In this document: one piece after another, positions 49,919 through 57,890 of the stretch
Numbering within the stretch: position 1 is the first letter of the stretch
How the letters are laid out: every line of letters begins with the position of its first letter
Assembly (NCBI GenBank): GCA_030655215.1
Contig: JAURVZ010000066.1
Span: 1 to 58,330, forward strand
DNA: 58,330 bases
Reading direction: 5' to 3'
Source of the DNA: Pseudolabrys sp.
GTDB lineage: Bacteria; Pseudomonadota; Alphaproteobacteria; Rhizobiales; Xanthobacteraceae
The notes under the pieces: generated by a model
Told to the model about the DNA's origin: nothing
What the model saw: the letters and a program-made list of their open reading frames with translations, nothing else
Databases searched by the model: none
Program-made: the position numbers and the translations under genes

Positions 49919-50707
49919 TCACCATGATCGGACAATGCCGCCATCAATGCGCAACATGGCCCCGGTCATGTAGCTGGCCTTCGTGCTGCAGATGAATGCC
50001 GCGGCGGCGCCGAGTTCGTCCGGCGAGCCATAGCGGCCCATTGGAATGGTAGCGAAAGATCGCGCTTGCACGGTGTCGATCGGAACGCCTTGCTTCTCCG
50101 ACGTGGCGGCATCGGTCAGGCGGACACGCTCGGTATCGATACGACCCGGCACCAGCACATTGACGGTCACGCCGTCGGCAGCCACTTCGCTCGAAAGCGT
50201 TTTTGACCAGCCCGTTACCGCGGCGCGCAGGCTGTTCGATATTGCGAGAATCGGAATCGGCTGCATGACGCCGGACGATATCACCGTCAGGATGCGGCCC
50301 CACTTGCGGTCGCGCATGCCGGGCAGCAGCGCATCGGTCAGCGCGATGACGCTGAGCACCATGTCGTCGAAGGCTTCGCTCCATTCTTTAAGCGGCCTGT
50401 TGGCGGCGCCGCCATAGGCTGGCCCGCCGGTATTGTTGACCAATATGTCAATCGGCCCGAACGACGCTGTGATACGCGCGGCGAAATCGGCCAGTTCATC
50501 CGTCTTCAGCAAATCGATTTCTGCGCTGGCGATCTCGCCGGACGCAACCGTCTGCAACTCGGTCACCGCTGCCGCCAGCCGCGCGGGATCGCGCGCCGCG
50601 ATCAGCACGTCGGCGCCTTCCTCGGCCAATGCCTTGGCAATGCCGAAGCCGATGCCGCGGTTGCCGCCAAGCACGAGAGCGCGCTTGCCCTTGAGGCCTA
50701 GGTCCAT
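49919..50707 (-). CDS. SDR family oxidoreductase with non-canonical active site
   Basis: A 262-residue short-chain dehydrogenase-fold protein. The nucleotide-binding GGNRGIG is at 14-20, the NNTGG motif near 91-95 and the Ser pair at 144-145. The usual YxxxK pair reads S157 and R161 (ISNSLRAAVTGWSK). This variant is known from an SDR subgroup of uncertain function and argues against a standard keto-reductase mechanism. The ATG at 50707 has AAGGAGAA upstream and overlaps the hydantoinase stop by 10 bases, so it is the last gene of that operon. Confidence 0.85.
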   Translation of the reverse strand: MDLGLKGKRALVLGGNRGIGFGIAKALAEEGADVLIAARDPARLAAAVTELQTVASGEIASAEIDLLKTDELADFAARITASFGPIDILVNNTGGPAYGGAANRPLKEWSEAFDDMVLSVIALTDALLPGMRDRKWGRILTVISSGVMQPIPILAISNSLRAAVTGWSKTLSSEVAADGVTVNVLVPGRIDTERVRLTDAATSEKQGVPIDTVQARSFATIPMGRYGSPDELGAAAAFICSTKASYMTGAMLRIDGGIVRSW

Positions 50708-52137
50708 GGCTTCTCCTTGCGCGATACAGGCTCGGGCGGACCGCATTCGAGAAACCGGCCGCGGCCTTTGGCCCCTAACAATTCGCCGTTGTCGCATACG
50801 ACGTCGCCACGCGACAGCACGGTCACCGGCCAGCCTTGCACGACCATGCCTTCAAATGGCGTGTAGTCGACATTGTGATGCAGGTCGGCATTGCGAATGG
50901 TGACGCGCTTTTCCGGATCCCACAAAGCGATGTCGGCGTCGGCGCCGATCGAGATCGTGCCCTTGCGCGGATAGAGGCCGTAGATCTTCGCAGCATTGGC
51001 CGAGTTCAGCGCAACGAAGCGGTCAAGATCGATGCGGCCGGCAACCACGCCTTCCGAGAACAGAATCGGCGCGCGTGTCTCCAGGCCCGGCAGGCCGTTC
51101 GCCACCTTGCGAAACGGCGCGCGCATGCCGTGCAGCTTTTTGCCGTTTTCGTCGAAACGATAAGGGGCGTGATCGGACGAGAGGATGTCGAACAAGCCAT
51201 CCTGTAATCCTTGCCACAACACGCCCTGGCTCGCCTTGTCGCGCGGCGGCGGCGAACACATGCACTTGGCGCCTTCGAAGTTCGGCATGTCGAGATCGGC
51301 CGCCGTCAGCAACAGATACTGCGGACAGGTTTCGGCGCGAATGTTGATTCCGCGCGCCTTGGCACGGCGAATTTCGTCGGCAGCCTCGCGGCCGGAGACA
51401 TGCACAATGAGGATCGGCACGTCGGCGATCTCCGACAGTGTGATGGCGCGATGCGTCGCCTCGCGCTCGACCGTCATCGGCCGCGACGTGGCGTGATATT
51501 TCGGTTCGGTCTTGCCGGCGGCTTCCAATTTTTCCGTCAGCCACGTGAGGCATTCGAAATTTTCGGCGTGGATCATCACCAGCGCGCCGGTTTCACGCGC
51601 GGTGGCGAGCACGTCGAGGATCTGCCGGTCTGACAGAACCATCGCCTCATAGGTCATATAGACCTTGAGCGAAGTATAGCCGGCCTGCACCAGCGCCGGC
51701 AGTTCCTGGCCGAGAACGGCAGGTGATGGATCGGACACCACCATGTGGAAAGCATAATCGAGATAGGAGTTGCCGTCGGCGCGCAAATGATAATCGGCGA
51801 CCGCCGCGCGCAGCGACTGGCCACGATGCTGAACGGCGAAGGGAATGATAGTCGTCGTGCCGCCGAAAGCTGCCGAGCGCGAGCCTGTCTCAAAGCCGTC
51901 GGCCATCACGGCGCCGCCGGAGGCGAGACCTTTGGCGCGCGGCTGATCGAGATGGCAATGCGCATCTATGCCGCCGGGCAGCACGAGCTTGCCGCCGGCA
52001 TCAATGGTGCGGTCGCCACCTTTCATCTTTTCGCCGAGCGCGACGATGCGGCCGCCTTTGACGCCAATATCGCATTTGGTCACGCCGCCGGACGTGGCGA
52101 CGGTGCCGCCGCTGATCACCAGATCGAAATTGCTCAT
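50698..52137 (-). CDS. Dihydropyrimidinase/hydantoinase
   Basis: A cyclic amidohydrolase of 479 residues that opens dihydropyrimidine or hydantoin rings to N-carbamoyl acids. Metal ligands are in GIDAHCHLD, the carboxylated Lys in YTSLKVYMTYE, His residues in LVMIHAENF and ILIVHVSGRE, and Asp in LSSDHAPYRF. All appear intact. It sits between ABC permease and SDR genes with overlaps of 4 and 10 bases. The operon therefore looks like an uptake and ring-opening unit for hydantoin- or dihydropyrimidine-type compounds; no carbamoylase gene is in it. Confidence 0.92.
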   Translation of the reverse strand: MSNFDLVISGGTVATSGGVTKCDIGVKGGRIVALGEKMKGGDRTIDAGGKLVLPGGIDAHCHLDQPRAKGLASGGAVMADGFETGSRSAAFGGTTTIIPFAVQHRGQSLRAAVADYHLRADGNSYLDYAFHMVVSDPSPAVLGQELPALVQAGYTSLKVYMTYEAMVLSDRQILDVLATARETGALVMIHAENFECLTWLTEKLEAAGKTEPKYHATSRPMTVEREATHRAITLSEIADVPILIVHVSGREAADEIRRAKARGINIRAETCPQYLLLTAADLDMPNFEGAKCMCSPPPRDKASQGVLWQGLQDGLFDILSSDHAPYRFDENGKKLHGMRAPFRKVANGLPGLETRAPILFSEGVVAGRIDLDRFVALNSANAAKIYGLYPRKGTISIGADADIALWDPEKRVTIRNADLHHNVDYTPFEGMVVQGWPVTVLSRGDVVCDNGELLGAKGRGRFLECGPPEPVSRKEKPWT

Positions 52138-52901
52138 ACCATCAATCCATCGCCGCGCTTCGCCCAGAACGTCATGCGTTGTTCGGCGACGGCGAAGATC
52201 GCGTACATGACAATGCCGAGGATCGCGGTTACGAAAAGGCCGGCGAACACCAAAGGCGTATCGAAGTTGGCTGTTGCCGCCATCATCAAATAACCAATGC
52301 CGGCGCTACCTGCGACGGTTTCTGAAATGATGGTGCCGACGAAAGCCAGCGTGATGGCGATCTTCAGCGAAGCGAAGAAGTAGGGCAGGGATCGCGGCAG
52401 GCCGATCTTGATCAATATCTGCCGCTTGCGCGCGCCAAGCGAGCGCAGCACGTCGAGCAGTTCGGGCTCGACGGTGGCCAATCCGGTCGCGACATTGACC
52501 GCGATCGGAAAGAACGAGACGAGGAAGGCAGTGAGAATTGCCGGCACCGCGCCCGTGCCGAACCAGATGACGAACACCGGCACCACCGCAACCTTCGGCA
52601 CGCTGTTGAAGCCGATCAACACCGGATAAAGCCCGCGATAAATCAGCCGCGACGAACCAATGGCGATGCCGAGCAGCGCGCCGGCGACGACCGCAATCGC
52701 GAAGCCGACCATGGTGCGGTACAAGGTGACCCAGGAATTCTCCAGGATCGGCCACCATTGCGAGATCAGCGACTGCGCCACCACGCTTGGGCGCGGCAAT
52801 ATGAAAACCGGCACCTTGAAGCCGACTGCAGCGGCTTCCCACAGCACGAGCAGTCCGGTGATGAACAGCCAGGGCATTGCCCTTTCAAGTTTTTCCATCA
52901 C
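52134..52901 (-). CDS. ABC transporter permease, NitT/TauT type
   Basis: A 255-residue permease with about six membrane segments, beginning PWLFITGLLVLWEAA. The coupling loop is LDVLRSLGARKRQILIKIGLPRS. It overlaps the ATPase stop by four bases and the hydantoinase start by four bases. Being the only permease of the set, it probably forms a homodimer. Confidence 0.93.
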   Translation of the reverse strand: MMEKLERAMPWLFITGLLVLWEAAAVGFKVPVFILPRPSVVAQSLISQWWPILENSWVTLYRTMVGFAIAVVAGALLGIAIGSSRLIYRGLYPVLIGFNSVPKVAVVPVFVIWFGTGAVPAILTAFLVSFFPIAVNVATGLATVEPELLDVLRSLGARKRQILIKIGLPRSLPYFFASLKIAITLAFVGTIISETVAGSAGIGYLMMAATANFDTPLVFAGLFVTAILGIVMYAIFAVAEQRMTFWAKRGDGLMV

Positions 52902-53680
52902 GCGGCTCGCACTTCGGCGATGCCGTTATGCAGCTCGCGGACAAGGGCAACGAAATCGGCCGAGTATTTGTCGCGCGGGTGCGGCAGATCGACCTTGCGG
53001 CTGGAGATGATGCGGCCCGGCCGCTTCGAGCAGACGTGAACATGGTCGGCGAGATAGACTGCTTCTGTCAGGTCATGCGTGACTAGCACGACGGTGAACT
53101 GCTGCGCCGTCCACAGATCGCGCAGCACGGCCCATAGTTCCTCGCGGGTGAAAGCATCAAGCGCACCGAACGGCTCGTCGAGCAGCAGGAGGTCCGGTTC
53201 GTGGATAAGCGCGCGGCAGAGCGAAGCACGCTGCTGCATGCCACCGGACAGTTGCCAGGGATAGCTGTCGGCAAAGCCGTCGAGGCCGACGGCGGCGAGC
53301 AGAGCGCGCGCCTTCGCCTCATAATTCTTGCGGTTGGAGCGGAAGCGGCTGGCATGCGGCTCGACGATTTCGAGCGGCAGTAGCACATTGTCGAGCGTGG
53401 TGCGCCACGGCAGCATGATCGGATTTTGGAACGCCATACCGACGATCTTGATCGGACCGGCGACTTCATGGCCGGCGACGATGACACCGCCTTTAGTCGG
53501 GGCATGCAGCCCCGACACTAGTTTCAAGAGCGTTGACTTGCCGCAGCCGGACGGCCCGACCACGGCGACGAACTCGCCTTTATCGATCGCCAACGTGGCG
53601 TGCTCGAGGGCGAGCGTCTCGCTCGCCCCCGCGCCGGGATACATCAGACTGACGTCGGAGATTTCGACAAAAGGGCGCAT
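52898..53680 (-). CDS. ABC transporter ATP-binding protein, NitT/TauT type
   Basis: A 260-residue ATPase with Walker A GPSGCGKST near residue 42, signature LSGGMQQRASLCRAL and Walker B LLLLDEPFGALD. It starts 5 bp after the receptor gene and overlaps the permease start by four bases. It energises the hydantoinase-linked importer. Confidence 0.94.
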   Translation of the reverse strand: MRPFVEISDVSLMYPGAGASETLALEHATLAIDKGEFVAVVGPSGCGKSTLLKLVSGLHAPTKGGVIVAGHEVAGPIKIVGMAFQNPIMLPWRTTLDNVLLPLEIVEPHASRFRSNRKNYEAKARALLAAVGLDGFADSYPWQLSGGMQQRASLCRALIHEPDLLLLDEPFGALDAFTREELWAVLRDLWTAQQFTVVLVTHDLTEAVYLADHVHVCSKRPGRIISSRKVDLPHPRDKYSADFVALVRELHNGIAEVRAA

Positions 53681-53685
53681 GGTGA

Positions 53686-54729
53686 TTATGGCAGCTTGCG
53701 GATGGACGCATCTGGCAGATATGACGCATCGAATACGTCGGCCGGCTTGACGTTCGGCAGGCCGAAGGCGGTGGACACGGTCGTCACTGACTTGCCGAAG
53801 CGCTCGGCATTGACGTTGCCCATGCCGTCAGCCTTGGACTCTGCGGTGACGAGCTGGTTCTTGATCAGCCATTCGAGCTTCTCCAGTTCGAGCGCTTCGT
53901 TGACCAGGCTCGACTTCTTCTTCAGCACGGCGATGGCGGCTTTCGGATCCTTGATCGCATCCTGCCAGCCCTTTGCCGTTGCTTTGATGAAGCCGTTCAC
54001 CACCGCCGGGCGCTCGGTCAGCATCTTCTTCGAGGCGAGAATGGCATTGCCGTAAATGTCCATGCCGGCATCGGAGTAGTAGAGGAACTTGATGTCTTCC
54101 GGCTTGATGCCCTGGCGCACCAGATTGAAATAGATCGTCGAGTCGAAGCCGAGAATGCCGTCGACATCGCCCTTCAGCAGCATGGCCTCGCGCAAGCGCA
54201 GATCGCCGTAGGACCACACCACTGAGTCGGCTTTGATGCCGGAGATACCGGCATAGACCGGCCAGAGCTTGTAGGCGCCATCGCCGAGCGAACCGCCGAG
54301 CTTCTTGCCGGGCAGATCGCTGGCCTTGCTGATGCCGGCCTTGGCAAAGCTGCCGATCGAGAGTGGCGAACGGTAGTACAGCATGTAGAGCGCCTTGCCG
54401 GCGTTGTCCGGATTTTTGGCGTTGAACTCGAGCAGCACGTTGATGTCGCCAAATCCGAAGTCGTAAGTGCCGCTGCCGATGCGTGTCGCGACTTCGCCCG
54501 AACCGCCGGACGGATCGAAAGCGGGCTCAATGCCTTCGGCTTTGTAATAGCCGCGCTCTTCTGCGAGGAAGAAGGCGGCGTTGGAACCGTCGAACGGCGC
54601 GTTGAGCGACACCTTCACCACCTCGGCGGAGAAGGCCGGAACGGCGGCCGACAGAACCGTGAGCGCGGCGGCACCCAAGACGAAGCGGCGCGACGCGCGA
54701 GCGAGGGGACCGCTGAAATTCAATGCCAT
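53686..54729 (-). CDS. ABC transporter substrate-binding protein, NMT1/THI5-like
   Basis: A 347-residue periplasmic receptor. A Tat-like signal (ARASRRFVLGAAALTVLSAA) ends near AFSA, and the mature part opens VVKVSLNAPFDGSNAAFFLAEE broken only by the binding lobe. GGAGGA 5 bp upstream supports the ATG at 54729 (MALNFSG). NMT1-like receptors bind pyrimidines, sulfonates and similar ligands, which agrees with a hydantoin or dihydropyrimidine as substrate. It is the first gene of the operon and is divergent from a GntR gene. Confidence 0.9.
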   Translation of the reverse strand: MALNFSGPLARASRRFVLGAAALTVLSAAVPAFSAEVVKVSLNAPFDGSNAAFFLAEERGYYKAEGIEPAFDPSGGSGEVATRIGSGTYDFGFGDINVLLEFNAKNPDNAGKALYMLYYRSPLSIGSFAKAGISKASDLPGKKLGGSLGDGAYKLWPVYAGISGIKADSVVWSYGDLRLREAMLLKGDVDGILGFDSTIYFNLVRQGIKPEDIKFLYYSDAGMDIYGNAILASKKMLTERPAVVNGFIKATAKGWQDAIKDPKAAIAVLKKKSSLVNEALELEKLEWLIKNQLVTAESKADGMGNVNAERFGKSVTTVSTAFGLPNVKPADVFDASYLPDASIRKLP

Positions 54730-54823
54730 ACTATCCTCCATGATTGGCGACCCCTTCTCTTGAGCAAGCCTTGTGCCAGATTGATCGGCAAAGAATTCCA
54801 CTGATTGCTCAATATACGCTCTT

Positions 54824-54837
54824 GATTGCGCGCAATC
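54824..54837. promoter_or_regulatory. Perfect 14-bp palindrome, candidate GntR operator
   Basis: GATTGCGCGCAATC lies between the divergent receptor gene and the GntR gene, 19 bp before the GntR ATG. A related GATTGC occurs at 54813. Its position suits control of both directions by the GntR protein. Confidence 0.45.
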
Positions 54838-54856
54838 CGTCGCTCATTATTCCGGC

Positions 54857-55615
54857 ATGGTGCCCAGGAAATCTTCCGCCAATCGCATTGAACGCCCGAA
54901 ATTGGTGGGTTTGAGCAATGCGTTGAACCGGCCTGAGGCCGACGCCCTCGACGACGTCTACGACCACATTTTCGCGTCGATCGTCGATCAGCGGCTGCCG
55001 CCGGGCACCAAGCTGAACGAGCTGACCTTGTGCGAAATCTTCAATATTGGCCGCCGCCAGATCGGCCAGGTGCTGACGCGGCTGTCGCATGACCGGCTGA
55101 TCACGCTGCATGCCAACCGCGGCGCCTTCGTTGCCTCGCCCGACGTCGCCGAGGCGCGCACCATTTTCGACGCGCGGCTGGCGATCGAATGCGAGATTAC
55201 GCGTATGGTGGCGGCCGACGTGACGCGCGAGCGGCTCGCGCCGTTGCGCAAGAATGTCGAGGACGAGACCGCGCACCGCATGGCCGGCCGATTGCGCGAG
55301 GCGATCCGCTCATCTGGCGCGTTTCACATTCTTTTGGGTGAGTTATCGCGCAATGACATTCTCGCCGGTATTGTCCGGCAATTGGTAGCGCGCACATCGC
55401 TGGTGGTCAGCCTCTACGAGAACCAGAGCACAATGAGCTGTTGGCACGATGACCACGGCGACTTCATCGACCTCCTGGAGGCGCACCGCGTGCAGCCGGC
55501 GGTGACGCTCATGCGCAAGCATCTGATGCATGTCCAGGATAGTCTCAACTTCGACAGCCACGCGCGCGGGCCACTGGACCTGCGCAAGATCTATTCGCCG
55601 GCATCGCGCGGGTGA
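54857..55615 (+). CDS. GntR family transcriptional regulator (FCD type)
   Basis: A 252-residue regulator. The N-terminal winged helix includes LNELTLCEIFNIGRRQIGQVL and LHANRGAFVASP, and a helical FCD domain follows with metal-ligand candidates in GAFHILLGELSRND and DDHGDFIDLLEAHR. The recognition helix reads GRRQIGQ rather than the common SRTPVRE, so its DNA site may be atypical. It is divergent from the hydantoinase-linked ABC operon and is probably its regulator. Confidence 0.9.
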   Translation: MVPRKSSANRIERPKLVGLSNALNRPEADALDDVYDHIFASIVDQRLPPGTKLNELTLCEIFNIGRRQIGQVLTRLSHDRLITLHANRGAFVASPDVAEARTIFDARLAIECEITRMVAADVTRERLAPLRKNVEDETAHRMAGRLREAIRSSGAFHILLGELSRNDILAGIVRQLVARTSLVVSLYENQSTMSCWHDDHGDFIDLLEAHRVQPAVTLMRKHLMHVQDSLNFDSHARGPLDLRKIYSPASRG

Positions 55616-55977
55616 GTTTGATGAGGTGGCGGTTCAAGTCCGCTTCCGGCACGGAGAGCGGATCCCATCCATCCGTTTTCTGCCAAGCAGGTGGCGGAGC
55701 AGGGGTTCCTGAATTCTGAGTGCCTGCCGCACAATCGGCGCGACATTGTCGGTCCACCGCAGGCCCATTCGTTCCGGCACTGGTGCAATGCACCAATTGT
55801 TGCCAAGCGAACAATTCATGTCGCGCTGACCTCACTGCCAATCCGCCTGACTGTACGTAGCGCGCATCGGGTCGGGAACCGTCAAGGAAACGCGTCGCAA
55901 AAGAAACCAAACGATTCGAGTATTGCCTTTGCGATACAAATGGTGCACAATTTTCCGAATGATGGGGAGCCAAGGTT
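55616..55977. other. Intergenic region upstream of the SDR gene
   Basis: About 360 bp without a convincing gene. It holds an inverted repeat TGGTGCAATGCACCA (55781-55795, 7-bp arms around one base) and a second TGGTGCA at 55941, close to the next gene. These could be operator sites for that gene. A GGGGAGCC ribosome-site-like stretch precedes the ATG at 55978. Confidence 0.4.
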
Positions 55978-56721
55978 ATGCAAGCCGAATTTCTTGATCA
56001 GGTCGCAGTCGTAACTGGTGCCGCTCGGGGATTGGGCAAGTCGATCACGACGTTGCTCGCGGAGCGTGGAGCGATCGTTTACATGGTCGATCTCGATGCA
56101 ACGCAGCTTGCTATCACTGAGGCCGAATTAAAAGCCAAAGGTCTCCGCATTGAATCTGCCGCGTTCGACGTCGCCAATGAAGACGAATTGTTGAAATTAC
56201 GACAGAGGCTGGAAAAGGATCACGGCCGCCTCGATATCTTGATCAACAATGCGGGTGGGTGGCGCTACGGATCGGCTAGCGAAATTGCCATTTCCGATTG
56301 GGATTGGACGTTCCGGACCAACGTAACTTCCACGTTCCTCGCGACACGTACGCTCATGGGCCTGATGACTGCGCGGAACTACGGACGCGTCGTCAATATT
56401 GCCTCGACCGATGCTTACAGGCCAAAGCCAACATTACCGCATTACGCAGCCGCTAAAGCGGCCATCGTCAGCCTGACGAGAACGCTCGCCGTTGAGTTGG
56501 CTCCCTTCAATGTTCTCGTTAACGCCGTAAGCCCCGGCATGATCGAAACCGATACCGCAAAGAATAAAGGCTGGATTGAAGATCGCATCAAGGCGATCCC
56601 GGTCAATCGCGCTGCAAAACCCGAGGATATCGCGGAGGTCGTGCTGTTTCTAGCGTCAGCGCGAAATCGTTATGTCGTCGGCGAATCCATCCTGGCAAAC
56701 GGCGGTGCATTGATGGCCTGA
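55978..56721 (+). CDS. SDR family oxidoreductase
   Basis: A 247-residue classical short-chain dehydrogenase: cofactor motif TGAARGLG near 13-20, NNAGG near 90-94, catalytic Ser in VNIASTDAY and the YAAAK pair at about 156-160, then SPGMIETD. It would interconvert an alcohol and a ketone with NAD(P). The luciferase-family gene follows 58 bp downstream and an FMN reductase gene after that, so it probably belongs to an oxygenase-based degradation unit. By eye its third codon positions are less GC-rich than in the genes before 55 kb. Confidence 0.93.
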   Translation: MQAEFLDQVAVVTGAARGLGKSITTLLAERGAIVYMVDLDATQLAITEAELKAKGLRIESAAFDVANEDELLKLRQRLEKDHGRLDILINNAGGWRYGSASEIAISDWDWTFRTNVTSTFLATRTLMGLMTARNYGRVVNIASTDAYRPKPTLPHYAAAKAAIVSLTRTLAVELAPFNVLVNAVSPGMIETDTAKNKGWIEDRIKAIPVNRAAKPEDIAEVVLFLASARNRYVVGESILANGGALMA

Positions 56722-56779
56722 TGAACGAGGCGGCGGCGTTCAACCAGGTTCTCTTGTTGGAAAGTCTACGGAGGAAAAG

Positions 56780-57889
56780 ATGGAGTTTGGACTTTTCTGC
56801 CTGAATGCGCAGCGCGACATCAGCAAGCGGCCTCGAGAGATCTTTCTTGAAACACTCGATCAAGTTCGCGCGGTCGAGGACGTAGGCTTTGATGTCGCGT
56901 GGTTTGCCGAACATCACTTCTCGAACTATTGCCTATGTCCATCGCCAATGACGATGACGACATATATGGCGGGACAAACCAAGCGGATCAAACTCGGCCC
57001 CGCCGTCATCGTCGCGCCGCTCTATGAGAAAATCCGCCTCCTGGAAGATATTGGGGTTGCAGATCAGCTCAGCGATGGACGACTCGTCCTCGGCTTCGGT
57101 ACGGGCTATCAAGCTTATGAGTTTCACAAGTTTGGCGTGGACCTGAAAACCGCGCGTGATCAGCTTATCGAAACGCTGGATCTGGTCGAGCTCTACTTCA
57201 GTGGCGAGCCGGTTTCGTTCGACGGCAAATATGTCAAATTGCCTCCGACCAGCTTCTCCGTCACACCTCTTCAAAAAAAGCCGGCGGTCTATATCGCAGG
57301 CATGGCTTCAGATGTTGAGATGCAGCGGCGCGCTGTAGAGCGGAATTATGTGCCGTTCTTCACCACTGGTTGGAACTCGCACGATACAAATCGTCAGACC
57401 CGGGTGAAGGTCGAGGCGGCCTATTCAGCAGCGGGAGGCGATACATCCACAATGCCCTTCGCCCTGCAAAGATATGCGTTTGTTACGACAAGCAAGAAAC
57501 AAGCGCAGAAAGCAGCAGACGGAGCGCGATACATCCGTCGCATCGCGTCCGCCATGCGAGAAAATCGCGGCGTTCTCGATGGCGCATTCCTTAAAGAATT
57601 GCCGGCCCCAGATGAGCCGTCGCTGGACGAAATCGAAAGCCGTCTATTGATCGGCGATGCTGAGAGGGTGGCGGAAAAACTGGCGACCGAAAGCGCGTCT
57701 TTGGGAGTGAGCCACGTTAGCTGCTTCATGGCCATTCCTGGGCTGGAGCAGAGTGAAGTCTTGCGGTCGATTGAAGAATTCGGGCGGTCTGTCATTCCGG
57801 CCGTCAACAAACACGAGGCCTGGAAAACGTCGAAGCCCATCTCGCCGGAGCCGGCGGGGCATATCTCAGGTGCTCCGAAGGTCGGCTGA
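56780..57889 (+). CDS. LLM class flavin-dependent oxidoreductase
   Basis: A 369-residue luciferase-like protein with MEFGLFCLNAQRDISKRP at the start, VAWFAEHHFSNYCLCPSPM near residues 37-55 and LVLGFGTGYQAYEF. This is the bacterial-luciferase alpha-like group, whose members are FMNH2-dependent monooxygenases. AGGAAAA precedes the ATG. An NADPH-dependent FMN reductase gene starts 1 bp after its stop, the usual partner that supplies reduced flavin. The substrate is unknown. Confidence 0.92.
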   Translation: MEFGLFCLNAQRDISKRPREIFLETLDQVRAVEDVGFDVAWFAEHHFSNYCLCPSPMTMTTYMAGQTKRIKLGPAVIVAPLYEKIRLLEDIGVADQLSDGRLVLGFGTGYQAYEFHKFGVDLKTARDQLIETLDLVELYFSGEPVSFDGKYVKLPPTSFSVTPLQKKPAVYIAGMASDVEMQRRAVERNYVPFFTTGWNSHDTNRQTRVKVEAAYSAAGGDTSTMPFALQRYAFVTTSKKQAQKAADGARYIRRIASAMRENRGVLDGAFLKELPAPDEPSLDEIESRLLIGDAERVAEKLATESASLGVSHVSCFMAIPGLEQSEVLRSIEEFGRSVIPAVNKHEAWKTSKPISPEPAGHISGAPKVG

Positions 57890-57890
57890 T

